DNA of 64,000 bases, taken from positions 62,001 to 126,000 of the forward strand of contig CALBMX010000035.1 of NCBI GenBank assembly GCA_937896235.1, given 5' to 3'. How positions within the stretch are numbered: the first letter of the stretch is position 1; each line of letters opens with the position of its first letter. Positions 1 to 8,513 of the stretch are shown here, one piece after another. The position numbers and the translations under genes are program-made. The DNA comes from an uncultured bacterium. Lineage in GTDB: Bacteria; Planctomycetota; UBA1135; GCA-002686595. Below the pieces are notes generated by a model, which had not been told where the DNA came from, ran no database searches, and saw only the letters and a program-made list of their open reading frames with translations.

Positions 1-2131
1 ACAGGTTCGCAGCTTCTGGACCTTCGAGTGAGACCCATCCCTCGACACGCCCGGACTCGGAGCCTGGACCGGAAGCATTCGGGTCCGGGGCGACGTACTT
101 CACCTCCAAGTCGAGTACGAAGTCGGACTCGACTTGGAGCTGCTTTAGAATCGCCTTGCGGGTCTTGTCGTAGATGGCTTCGGCCTCACGCCACTTGCCA
201 GCGCCCGGTTGAGCGACGACTCCGTCGATGATCTGTACATTGGGCTCTGCTCCACCCACTTCGGCTGCGCGCGCGATCGCCAGCTCGTTTGCGAGCGGAT
301 CCAGGGCGGGTACCGCCAAGTGATACGAGAGGAATGCGACGTTGTCTTCGTTGAAGTGCTGCATCAAACCCTCTTGGGCCAATGCGCCTCCGATAGCACC
401 GCCGCGCTCCTCTGTTCCGTAGTAAGCATTCGTAAAGAACTCGACCAGAACGATCTTGCCGGTCGTGTTCTCTGTGGTCTCTTTGAACTTCGTAGCGGCT
501 CCAAAGTTGCGGACCTTGCCCGCGATCATGCGCTCTACAAGATCCACCGAGAAGCTGGCATCTTTGCTTCCGGCCTCGGTCATTTTTGTTTGCACGCGCG
601 CTAGGGCCTCCATGGCAGGTGGGCCGCTATCAGCTTGAATGGAGGCCTGCACAAAGCGCGAGAACGCGCGGCGATAGCGCCCCAATGCGCGGTCGAGATC
701 ACCGCTTGCACGGAGCTCATCCGCTTGGCTTTCGTAGTAGCGTCCTAGGCCAAGATTCACGCGTCCGTCTTGCGGAATCCCAAAAGCGGCCGAGAGGAGG
801 TGCTTCCAAGCGGAGGTCCCTTGGCCGAGCTCCAGCTGTGTCTCGCCCACTTTTGCGTGCAGCTCGTGAACGGCATTTGGATAGCGATCGTCGCGGCCCG
901 ACTTGATGCCTAACTCGCCAGCGAGTACTAAATATTCTGGAAATCCGAAGGCCGCGCAGGTTGCCATCCACTCCAAGGCTGCGGTTGCCCGCAAGTCCTT
1001 AGGCGCGGTTGCATCCGCCCAGTCGAGCGCTTTTTGTACGGCTTCGGGGCCTGCACCTTGAATCAATCGCGTCTCGAGCAAAGCGACGGCGGCCTCTGCC
1101 GAGAGGCGCACCTCAGGGTAGGTCTCTAGATAGCTCTCCAAGGCATCCGGATCTTCGCGTCGGCCCCATACATCCCAAGTGGATTGGAAGAAAGCCAAGT
1201 CCTCCTGGGGAAAGAGTGCGTCCGCAGTCGGTGTTAGAAGAACGCGGCGGTTGGTGCGATCAACCTCGACGCGAAAATTTTCGAGTAGGCCGAGTCCGGT
1301 TACGCCAAGAGCGCCGTCTGGATGTACAAATGGAACTTCAGAGGGGCGTAATGCCAAGCGCTCAGAGAGATCGAAGCCCGCCAAACTAACGCGTCCGACA
1401 TCACCGGCCGGGTGCCCGAGATTTGCGACGAGGTCTGCGTCGATCACCGAGTCGTAGCGACCCGAGCCGAGCGCCATTGCTCCCGCAATCGCCTCCTTGC
1501 CTTCTCCCAAGATGACGGGCATCCAAACCATGCCATCCTTGACATTGATGTCGAGCGCGGTCGTCCCGTTGGGAAACGTCGGTGCCGCACCTTGGATGTC
1601 CAAGGTCGAGCGGGGCTCGAGAATGACCTCTCCGGCGGCCAAGTCGAAGGTGACATGGAAGTCCGCCAAGAGCGCGCCTCCCAAGGTTCCGATAACCGCG
1701 ACCTCACCGAGCTCGATCGAGTGCCATTTGGTGAACTTGTCCAGATACTTGTCGTCGCCGATTTGGCGTCGCTCGACCTGGAATTCCAAACCGGGCAGGT
1801 GGACGGTGATCGGAATCGTCTTGCCGTCAGGGCTCTCGGATTTGAGGCCTGACGCAGCCTGGTTGTGGAGCTCGAGGGTAGAGGGCGACTCGAAATCGAT
1901 AAACAAGTTCGCCGGTAGCCGCCGTGCTGTTGTCGAGACGTCGCAGGTCACCACAAGTCGATCTTGAATGACCTTGACAGGGAAACGAGCGATCGTCCCG
2001 GAGACAAACCGCGCGTTCTGCACGGTATAGGGCGAGCCCGGTCCAGCAGGTGTGTCTTGAATCAACGACAGGCACACAGGTGCAGCAAAAAGGAAAACAG
2101 CTAAGTTGAGGAGGGGGCTTTTTGCTCGCAT
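1..2131 (-). CDS. Secreted retropepsin-like/thioredoxin-like protein, 3' end outside window
   Basis: The frame is open from ATG at 2131 to the left edge, giving about 710 residues. The N-terminus (MRAKSPLLNLAVFLFAAPVC) is a clear signal peptide. Two consecutive segments look like retropepsin-type aspartyl protease halves: each ends in a 'G..LL.[DN]F.V..D....V.L.P' strand pattern (around residues 150-175 and 290-315). The DTG signature is not intact in either: the first reads FIDFES and the second MALGSG. A helical, probably TPR-like stretch follows. The last part resembles a DUF1223/Omp28-type thioredoxin fold (LVEFFTNAYYG, then LSYHL, then NVQIIDG) without the CxxC pair. The protein is probably exported and probably not catalytic in the classical way. 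It lies downstream of another secreted-protein gene on the same strand, separated by a strong hairpin. Its true length is unknown. Confidence 0.75.
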   Translation of the reverse strand, partial: MRAKSPLLNLAVFLFAAPVCLSLIQDTPAGPGSPYTVQNARFVSGTIARFPVKVIQDRLVVTCDVSTTARRLPANLFIDFESPSTLELHNQAASGLKSESPDGKTIPITVHLPGLEFQVERRQIGDDKYLDKFTKWHSIELGEVAVIGTLGGALLADFHVTFDLAAGEVILEPRSTLDIQGAAPTFPNGTTALDINVKDGMVWMPVILGEGKEAIAGAMALGSGRYDSVIDADLVANLGHPAGDVGRVSLAGFDLSERLALRPSEVPFVHPDGALGVTGLGLLENFRVEVDRTNRRVLLTPTADALFPQEDLAFFQSTWDVWGRREDPDALESYLETYPEVRLSAEAAVALLETRLIQGAGPEAVQKALDWADATAPKDLRATAALEWMATCAAFGFPEYLVLAGELGIKSGRDDRYPNAVHELHAKVGETQLELGQGTSAWKHLLSAAFGIPQDGRVNLGLGRYYESQADELRASGDLDRALGRYRRAFSRFVQASIQADSGPPAMEALARVQTKMTEAGSKDASFSVDLVERMIAGKVRNFGAATKFKETTENTTGKIVLVEFFTNAYYGTEERGGAIGGALAQEGLMQHFNEDNVAFLSYHLAVPALDPLANELAIARAAEVGGAEPNVQIIDGVVAQPGAGKWREAEAIYDKTRKAILKQLQVESDFVLDLEVKYVAPDPNASGPGSESGRVEGWVSLEGPEAANL

Positions 2132-2142
2132 ATTGTTGAAGT

Positions 2143-2175
2143 AGCGGAGCCCCGACGCAGTTTCGGGGCTCCGCT
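2143..2175 (-). terminator. Strong hairpin between two minus-strand genes
   Basis: A perfect 13-bp inverted repeat (AGCGGAGCCCCGA / TCGGGGCTCCGCT) encloses a 7-nt loop. It lies after the secreted-protein gene at 2330-3406 and just before the ATG at 2131. There is no good U-tract on either strand, so it could be an intrinsic-like terminator, a processing site or an RNA-stability hairpin. Confidence 0.55.
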
Positions 2176-2209
2176 AACTTTCCTAATCTATAGGGTTTAC
2201 GCCTTGAGG

Positions 2210-2332
2210 CTACCGAGTTCCCTTGGAAACTCCCTTGACCTCGCCAAAGGCCCAGTTGTCAGCTTCCATAGTGATCGTGATTTCGACGTTGTTCGGTACG
2301 CTCACGGCGACCGGTGCGAAACCGACACCTCA
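2210..2332 (-). other. In-frame continuation of the upstream ORF beyond a UGA codon
   Basis: The ORF at 2330-3406 stops at a TGA (2332-2330) right after FPGNC. The same frame then stays open for 39 codons to a TAG at 2212-2210, reading GVGFAPVAVSVPNNVEITIT and on. This is amphipathic beta-strand sequence of the same style as the rest of the protein. Directly after the TGA the RNA can fold into a stem (GGUG-U-CGGU paired with ACC-G-G-U-CGCC) around a small UUCGC loop. Options are selenocysteine insertion (a Cys-Sec pair), a recent nonsense mutation, a sequencing error or chance. No selenocysteine machinery is visible in this window. Confidence 0.45.
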
Positions 2333-3406
2333 GCAGTTGCCGGGAAAAACCGCGTTGACGAGTACATCGCCAGAGGCTTTTTCCTTAATAGCAAAGCGAG
2401 GGGAAGAGCCAAGAGGCATGAAGTTGGAGTACTCCTCGCCAGCGCTTCCGAAGTAGACAATGTCGGCGGGGCCAATCTGAACTTCTCCGCCTTTGCGGGC
2501 GTAGGCAAACTCGGCGTTCACCGGGCCGCCCCATGCGACTTTTGAAGTTGCACCCGCTGCGATCGTAATCGGCTTCGAGCGGCCCGTCTTCATGTCGGCG
2601 TGGCTCTTGCCGAGGACGACTTGAGCAGAGTGCAGAACGTATTCTCCGGTTGGGATCGACAGACCGCCTTCACCTGCCAGGGATCGCGCCAGTTCGAAGG
2701 AGTGCTTGCCGTCCTTGGAGTTGACAACAACCGAGCGCATCTTCGCTTTGGTCTCTAGATCCGTCCCCATGTCCAACGTGCCGGTTGAACCCGAGTAGGG
2801 CGTGAGCATGGCGGTTTTGCCATCCGCGCTAATCGAGAAGTCGTTGAGGACACCGTCCACGTGGATTGAGCTGGAGAGGAAGCTTGCGGTCTTGCCGCGG
2901 CCGACGATCATGGCGTCGACGCCGTAGTCGTTGAAGCTGCCATTGCCGTTCTGGTCAAAGACCTGAAAGCGTGTGTTCCCGAGCTGGCCTTCCATGGCGC
3001 CCGCGGGTGCAAAAGACCAGCGTCCATCATTCGCGACGCGGACCGCGTAGGAGGTCTCCGCTTCGGTGCCTTCGTTCAAGAGGAAGACCACGAGCTGGCT
3101 GCCAGCTTCTGGATCGGGAGTCTCGACACGCCCATCGAACTCGCCATCGTTGTCGCGGTCGATGCGAAGAGCACCGTCTTCGATGGCAACATGAAGCCCG
3201 GACTCGCCTGCTGCGGCAAACGGGATTGCATTCCCGATGGGGGCGAAGGTCTCAGCGGGAAGGTGGACATCCCACGTCCGCATCGTGCGAAAGCTCAAGT
3301 TGACGGTGGTGACTTCGGTACTGCCCTCGTTCGGGGCTCCGAACGAGGTTGCTGCAAGCACAGTGGCCGTTGCAAGTGCGAATATTGGGCTGGCTTTGGA
3401 CTTCAC
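2330..3406 (-). CDS. Secreted protein of unknown function, possibly read through UGA
   Basis: A 358-residue protein with a cleavable signal peptide (hydrophobic stretch FALATATVLAATSFGA) and an extracytoplasmic, beta-rich body. The family is not recognised. It contains short acidic loops of the calcium-binding type (DRDNDGEFDG, DQNGNGSFNDYG) and later immunoglobulin-like strands. The sequence ends at a TGA immediately after a cysteine, but the frame continues plausibly for another 39 codons (see 2210-2332). The gene may therefore encode a 397- to 398-residue protein or be freshly broken. It is followed by a hairpin and another secreted-protein gene on the same strand, suggesting a cell-envelope context. 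Confidence 0.7.
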   Translation of the reverse strand: MKSKASPIFALATATVLAATSFGAPNEGSTEVTTVNLSFRTMRTWDVHLPAETFAPIGNAIPFAAAGESGLHVAIEDGALRIDRDNDGEFDGRVETPDPEAGSQLVVFLLNEGTEAETSYAVRVANDGRWSFAPAGAMEGQLGNTRFQVFDQNGNGSFNDYGVDAMIVGRGKTASFLSSSIHVDGVLNDFSISADGKTAMLTPYSGSTGTLDMGTDLETKAKMRSVVVNSKDGKHSFELARSLAGEGGLSIPTGEYVLHSAQVVLGKSHADMKTGRSKPITIAAGATSKVAWGGPVNAEFAYARKGGEVQIGPADIVYFGSAGEEYSNFMPLGSSPRFAIKEKASGDVLVNAVFPGNC

Positions 3407-3596
3407 AGGCGAGATCTCCGTTGGGGTTCGGCTCGATGTACTAAGGTTGGACAGGCCTTCATATTAAAGGAATGAAGAGGTGAACTTCATTCTCGGGTAG
3501 GGACCGATTTTTCGAACCTTCTAACTTCCGTTCTTTTTGTAATGGCTCACCTTACGTCCTTGGGAGCGCCGCCCATGGGACGGCATAATCTGACCT

Positions 3597-4217
3597 ATGG
3601 CACGCAAATCTCGCCTTACCTTGGGCTCTATGCCCGATCCGGCCCGCGCCCATGGAGCATGGGTGTATTTGATCTCGGCCGTCCTTGCGGGGGTACTCGT
3701 CGGCGCCAAGAGTGGTCCTTTACCTGCATCTTTGGTCGGAATCGGCTTTGCGGGGCTGTTTCTCTGCTCGAGCGCATTCGCCGTTGGCTTCGAGCGAGGC
3801 TGGAAGCGATTCCTTATCGGCGGGGCCCTTGGCGTCGCCGGTCCTGGGCTGGCTTTGCGACTTGGCGCGGATCCGATGTTCCTCGCCTATGGCGCACTTG
3901 CCGTCTTCCCGGTCGCCGCATCAGCCTTTTTTGCCTCTAAAAACGGCTTCTTGTCGGTCCAGGCCCTCGCCTTTGGAGTCATGGCCCTAGCGCTGGCGGC
4001 GCCCTCGACAGCTTGTGCGGGAGGGGTAAACACGACTAGGACCCTCCTTTTGGTTGGATTGTTGACCCCCTTTTTTGTCTGGCGGGCGATCGCGATTCGG
4101 CTGCGCCTGAACACAGGCAAGTGGAAAGGGCCAGCTCTGCGCAGGGCAGGCCTACGCGAGGCTGGGTACACGGCCGCTTGGACGGTCCTAGTGATCGGTT
4201 TGGTTCACTTGGTTTGA
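3597..4217 (+). CDS. YwiC-like integral membrane protein
   Basis: A 206-residue, very hydrophobic protein with about six membrane segments. The N-terminus carries the PxxHGAW motif (residues 15-22) that begins YwiC-family proteins, a family of unknown biochemical role in the cytoplasmic membrane. It ends with a helix reaching the C-terminus (TAAWTVLVIGLVHLV). The start is the ATG at 3597, with the HGAW motif placed as in relatives. It is divergent from the minus-strand secreted-protein gene and about 80 bp upstream of the next plus-strand gene. Assignment rests on the N-terminal motif and topology only. Confidence 0.65.
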   Translation: MARKSRLTLGSMPDPARAHGAWVYLISAVLAGVLVGAKSGPLPASLVGIGFAGLFLCSSAFAVGFERGWKRFLIGGALGVAGPGLALRLGADPMFLAYGALAVFPVAASAFFASKNGFLSVQALAFGVMALALAAPSTACAGGVNTTRTLLLVGLLTPFFVWRAIAIRLRLNTGKWKGPALRRAGLREAGYTAAWTVLVIGLVHLV

Positions 4218-4299
4218 AGGCCTCGGGAAGAGAATCGGGACCCCGGTCGTACAACACTCCCCGCCAAGGTGGTGCTTTTGCTTCACCCCTCCGACTCGC

Positions 4300-6537
4300 A
4301 TGAAGAATTCGACACCTAAAGGCCCCAATCGGGCTGCCATCGCCCTTCTTGCCCTCCTAAGCGCTGTTTTGAGCGCGACCCTTTGGCTCTTTCATGACGA
4401 CAGCACCGGCCAAGAGGGGCTCTCTGGAGGTGCGCGGGAGCAGGCTCAAGCCACGGGGGACGAGCGCTATGCGGGAACGATGCCCTCGGAGCTGGAAGGG
4501 TCGACCCCCGGCGCCCGTGAAGCGGTCGTGACGCCATTATTTGCGGTTGTATTGGACGCCTTCGATGACAAGCCCGTGCCGTTTCTAGACCTCGTGGTTG
4601 TGCACCGGCCTGACTGGAATGAGAACCTTCCCGCCCTCGATGCGGAGAGGCTCGACCTACTTGCCGGGGACCGAAGTGGGGGAGATCGGACCGAATATGA
4701 GGTTCAAACTGATAAATATGGGCGCTTTGAGGTGCCCCTGCGCGGGCGCAAGGGCCACATCGCACTTAACGCTTTCGACGGCCCCGAGCGCCGCCGCGTC
4801 CCGCTGGCAGACGGCTTCAGCTTGTGGCTTGAAGAGCTACCCTTGGATTTTGGCGTCCAGGGGAAACCACTCGAGTTCACCGCAGCGATCGGGCCGACGA
4901 TTGCCTTGAACTTGACTCCTCCGGGTCAGCTAAAGATCTCGTACGTTCTCGAATCGATCAAGCTGTCGGCCACTGGTGAGGGCCCCAAGTTTCTCACCTA
5001 CCTCGACATGCGCGGGGATACACGAAGGGGCGTGGATTGGTACCGCGTGCGCTATGACGTGCATCCAGCCCTGCATCGCATCTACCTCGATGCGTACACG
5101 GACCAAGGATTTCCAGAGCGTGTGAGCCATACGGCTGCTTGGATTCGCTTGCCGGAAGTGCCTCCAGTCGAGCGCGCTCCAGGCGGTCAGGACATCACAC
5201 TGCACGTACAAGATGAAGAGGGACTGTTGGCGGGTAGTGGCGTCGTTCCCATCTTGCATGGGATTCAGGCGGACGCGCTCGGGTTGGAGCTAACGAAGCG
5301 CGGCGTGATTGCGGGGAAGGTCGTCAACCAACTCGGACTTGGTGTGCCGGGTCAGCGTATGCATTTGCGTTCACTGGAGCTGAATGAGTTCCCGTTCGTC
5401 CGAGGCAGAGGCGAGCTCCTCGTGACGAATGAGGCCGGCGAATTTCGCCTGGAGTGCGTTTCCGAGGGCAGCTGGCAGCTGCAAGCTTGGAACGGCGGCA
5501 ACCGTGACGGAGAGCTGGTCGGGGGGCAGGGTGTCCCCCTGTTGATGGAGCTCGCCCCGCAGATTGGGGCAATCAAAAACGTCATGCTCACCTATGGGCA
5601 ACCACCGGAAAACCGCAGTGAAATCAGGCTGACCCTCTCGAGTTACCGAGACCCCGGCAGCAAGAAGAGACGTCGACAGTCGTGGGCGGAATTCGAATCG
5701 ATCGAACAACTTTACGGCTTGGTAGGCGCGGTACTGGTTCCGCTAGACTCCGGAATCGCCGAAGTGGTTCCAACGATTCCCGTCGGCTCAGAAATCACCA
5801 AGAGGAGTGGTTCAGAGGTCGAGGTGACCCTCACGTACCCCAGTTTGCCACCTGGGAACTACGACTTGCTCTTGGGGGATGAGCCATCGCCTGACAGTGA
5901 GTTCAGCTTCGTTTGGCAGGAGGATATTGTCGCCTGGAGCCCGGGCGGTGAGGACCTCGAACTTCAGGGTAATGCGATCGACCGGCAGAGCGGTCGCCCC
6001 TGGTCAGACCCTCTCACTGGCGAGCCGGCCGCCCTGAGTTTTCGCACGTTTGCGTGGGCCCATCGGGACGGCCTTATCGGCGCATGGGGGTTCGATGGCT
6101 TGCCCGACGCCGAGCCAGAGTTGATCGTGCTCGAGGGGAACAAGGTGACAAGCACTCGCCTAGCCGGCCAACGCATGATCGCCTTCGGAGAGCGGCTGAC
6201 ACCCGTCCTCGAACCAAAACCAAGGCCAACCAGCGATGAGCTTCAAGTCGTCCAACCCATGAGCGCGAACGCGGGGTGGGGTATCGTGCTCTATGTCTCT
6301 CTTGGCACTTTGGGGGCACCTCTTCCCGGAGCGAGAGTCATGGTCGATGGCGCATTTGCAACACGAACCGATGGCGAGGGCCGCGCGCTCTTGGCGGCGC
6401 CCATTCCGCCGTCGCGAGTGACCGTGAGCTATCCCGGCTATCACATGCTCAACGTGCCGACCGATGAGAACTTCTTGCCAATCGAGGCACTTCCAATGGG
6501 CCAAATCGCCTACCGCGTGCTGATGCTCCGCGATTAG
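4300..6537 (+). CDS. Membrane-anchored extracytoplasmic beta-domain protein
   Basis: A 745-residue protein. Residues about 12-31 form one N-terminal membrane anchor or uncleaved signal (AAIALLALLSAVLSATLWLF), followed by a low-complexity linker. The remainder looks like a series of beta-sandwich domains. At least two segments resemble carboxypeptidase regulatory-like repeats: one in the middle ('GKVVNQLGLGVPGQRMHLRS', then 'TNEAGEFRLECV') and one at the C-terminus ('GAPLPGARVMVDGAFATRTD'). No catalytic domain is recognised. It is likely a surface protein. The start is the only good ATG before the hydrophobic segment. Confidence 0.6.
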   Translation: MKNSTPKGPNRAAIALLALLSAVLSATLWLFHDDSTGQEGLSGGAREQAQATGDERYAGTMPSELEGSTPGAREAVVTPLFAVVLDAFDDKPVPFLDLVVVHRPDWNENLPALDAERLDLLAGDRSGGDRTEYEVQTDKYGRFEVPLRGRKGHIALNAFDGPERRRVPLADGFSLWLEELPLDFGVQGKPLEFTAAIGPTIALNLTPPGQLKISYVLESIKLSATGEGPKFLTYLDMRGDTRRGVDWYRVRYDVHPALHRIYLDAYTDQGFPERVSHTAAWIRLPEVPPVERAPGGQDITLHVQDEEGLLAGSGVVPILHGIQADALGLELTKRGVIAGKVVNQLGLGVPGQRMHLRSLELNEFPFVRGRGELLVTNEAGEFRLECVSEGSWQLQAWNGGNRDGELVGGQGVPLLMELAPQIGAIKNVMLTYGQPPENRSEIRLTLSSYRDPGSKKRRRQSWAEFESIEQLYGLVGAVLVPLDSGIAEVVPTIPVGSEITKRSGSEVEVTLTYPSLPPGNYDLLLGDEPSPDSEFSFVWQEDIVAWSPGGEDLELQGNAIDRQSGRPWSDPLTGEPAALSFRTFAWAHRDGLIGAWGFDGLPDAEPELIVLEGNKVTSTRLAGQRMIAFGERLTPVLEPKPRPTSDELQVVQPMSANAGWGIVLYVSLGTLGAPLPGARVMVDGAFATRTDGEGRALLAAPIPPSRVTVSYPGYHMLNVPTDENFLPIEALPMGQIAYRVLMLRD

Positions 6538-6752
6538 CTCTCCCCCGGAAGGTGCCGCAGCCCGCCCGAACTTGTACTCGATACGTAGCCGCTTGTAGAC
6601 CCGCCCCAAAGAGGTAACGCGGCTAGCTGCGATCTCCCACGCAGGCAGTCTAGGCCAACACGGCCGAGCCTGTTTTCAGGCATGCCCGCAAAGACAGGGC
6701 GTAGACTTGTACCACGACGACATCGGATCCCATCTTTGGTGCAGAGGCGGTT

Positions 6753-7205
6753 TTGCGCGCGCTTATCTCGAATGGCGTTGTGCTCTGCGTTCGACTCCAA
6801 AGTGGCGAGCGAGTACCAGAAGCTTGTCACGCTGCAATTCGCGGTGGCCTGCGTGTCCTTGAGGTCACCCTGACCACTCCCGGTGCACTGCGTGCGATCC
6901 TTGAGCTCTCCAAAATCGATGGTGTGTTGGCCGGAGCCGGAACCGTACTCTCCATCGAAGATCTCGACGCTGTTTAGGTGGCTGGAAGCCGATTTGGGCT
7001 CTCACCGGTTTTCTATGCGAAGGTCATGGCGGAGGCCAAGCGACGCAATTTTTAGGTCATCCCCGGCGCAGCAACTCCAACAGAGATCCATAACCTGTAC
7101 GAGCAAGGCGCGCCTGTCGTGATGGTCTTCCCCGAGGGCTTCACGCTAGAGCATGTCGAGTGCGCCGCGCGCCGCGTACGAGAGTCCGTTGATCGCGCAA
7201 AGTAG
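6753..7205 (+). pseudogene. Pseudogene of 2-dehydro-3-deoxyphosphogluconate (KDPG) aldolase
   Basis: One frame from about 6720 to 7205 aligns piecewise with the KDPG/KHG aldolase family: GGLRVLEVTLTTPGAL, then GVLAGAGTVLSIEDLDA, then VIPGAATPTEIHNLYEQGAP, then VVMVFPEGF. It is interrupted by in-frame TAG codons at 6975-6977 and 7053-7055 and terminates at TAG 7203-7205. The Schiff-base lysine of the 'VKLFPA' segment is replaced (VVMVFPE) and the C-terminal part of the barrel is missing. The beginning is uncertain; a TTG at 6753 is the first usable start after an in-frame stop at 6702. The copy is isolated, with no other Entner-Doudoroff genes nearby. Confidence 0.8.
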
Positions 7206-7257
7206 TGGGCACTTTAGGGGGACGGGGGGGGGCTGTTTTTGGCCCCGAGGGAGCGCT

Positions 7258-7719
7258 CTAGGCTTCGCCTTCATCTTCGAAGTCGATGGGGTTCCCATCC
7301 GCGTCGATCGGACCGGACCAGAGATACGTCAGGATGCAAGCCCGCTGCTTTGACAGGCTCAACCCACCGCGAATGGGCTCCCATCCCCCCATGGGCCGCC
7401 CCTCATACTCGTCGTCGGTCGCCCAGATCAGGACCTGATCCTCAAACAAACGCTCGAGGAAGCTCATGACCTCTTCGACCACGCGCCGTGCATTTTCTTC
7501 AGGCGAATACCCTGCTCCGTAAGGTCCAAAGTCGCCGCGCGCCAAATCGCCAATTCCAAGGGCCACGCTGTTCCCTTCGTCCCAGATTTCGACATCGCCA
7601 ACGTACTCGCTTGCGAAGGGAAACACGACAATGGGTTCGGGTTCGCGACCTGGTTCCATTCCGGAATCCGGAAATCGTGCATACAGCTCGGGCAGCAGAA
7701 GTTTCGTGATCAAGCCCAT
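7258..7719 (-). CDS. Conserved-looking hypothetical protein, 153 residues
   Basis: Starts at ATG 7719, five bases after the stop of the upstream methyltransferase gene. A longer in-frame start at 7833 would lie inside that gene and is rejected. The product is acidic and soluble with no signal peptide. Recognisable patches are VVFPFASEYVGDVEIWDEG and the C-terminal GGWEPIRGGLSLSKQRACIL. I do not recognise the family. Tight spacing suggests co-transcription as the last gene of the oxidoreductase-methyltransferase set. Confidence 0.6.
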   Translation of the reverse strand: MGLITKLLLPELYARFPDSGMEPGREPEPIVVFPFASEYVGDVEIWDEGNSVALGIGDLARGDFGPYGAGYSPEENARRVVEEVMSFLERLFEDQVLIWATDDEYEGRPMGGWEPIRGGLSLSKQRACILTYLWSGPIDADGNPIDFEDEGEA

Positions 7720-7723
7720 GGTC

Positions 7724-8506
7724 CTAGCTTGGTTTGAGGGTCTCTTCTTTTTGGGCGAGAGCGCAGATCGAGTGTCCAGCTGGCCACCCGAAGGCCTTGG
7801 AGAGCGGAAGCTCTGCTCCGAAGATCCACGCAAGAATCGAGTGCAAGAACTTCGGGATTGGCCACGTTAGGTTCGTGTGGTTGGGGTCGGCCTGTTTTTG
7901 GAGGACCCTCTCCAAGAACTTGATGACCAGGACGACGGGGAAGATCAGTGGGAACAAGAACACGTTGGAGTGTGTGTTCCGCACGACGGTCATCCCCGCG
8001 CGCCCAAAGAGGTCGTTTAGCCGGCCGCGCCGATAGCGGCGGAAGTGGCGCGCCACGCGATCGTTGTTGGCGAAGAGCATTTGGTAGGCGGGCACGCTTA
8101 CAAATAGGTGCCCCCCCGGCGCGAGTACGCGCTCGATTTCCACCATGACCGCAAGATCGTCTTCTGTGTGTTCGATCGCGTCAAAGAGGCAGATCAAGTC
8201 GAAGCTCTCGTCCTTGTAGGGAAGAGCGTAGCCGTCAGCAATGACACCACCGGGGAAACCGCGGGCTGAGATATGACCTAAGCTCTCGGCATCGATGTCG
8301 GCCGGAAACACGCGCCCGTCAGGGGAGCGGATTTGATCTAAACCCTCGAGGAAGCCACCAATTCCGGCACCCAGGTCCAAAATTCGCTTGGGGCGATTGT
8401 CTTTGAGGAAGTGCTCAATCAGCCCGAGATACACGGTCCGCCTGCCGCGCATCCACCAGTGGCTGCGATCGAGATCAAGGAACTGCTTGTAGGCGAGGGG
8501 GTCCAC
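7724..8506 (-). CDS. Class I SAM-dependent methyltransferase
   Basis: 260 residues starting at GTG 8506. Motif I is ILDLGAGIGGFLEGL (about residues 41-55). The acidic motif is FPADIDAESL, and the family's IEHTEDDLAVMVEIERVLAPGG block follows. The N-terminus MDPLAYKQF...HWWMRGRR is shared with the methyltransferase at 16412-17200, so the two are paralogues of a type often found in cell-surface glycan clusters. The substrate is unknown. It follows another methyltransferase by 7 bp on the same strand. A hydrophobic stretch near residues 180-195 (VFLFPLIFPVVLVIKFL) suggests membrane association. Confidence 0.8.
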   Translation of the reverse strand: MDPLAYKQFLDLDRSHWWMRGRRTVYLGLIEHFLKDNRPKRILDLGAGIGGFLEGLDQIRSPDGRVFPADIDAESLGHISARGFPGGVIADGYALPYKDESFDLICLFDAIEHTEDDLAVMVEIERVLAPGGHLFVSVPAYQMLFANNDRVARHFRRYRRGRLNDLFGRAGMTVVRNTHSNVFLFPLIFPVVLVIKFLERVLQKQADPNHTNLTWPIPKFLHSILAWIFGAELPLSKAFGWPAGHSICALAQKEETLKPS

Positions 8507-8513
8507 TTTGCAG

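Noticed and set aside
6975-7055. Two in-frame TAG codons in the aldolase-like frame as possible pyrrolysine sites
   Set aside because: The catalytic lysine and the C-terminal part of the barrel are also missing, so decay explains the frame better than recoding.
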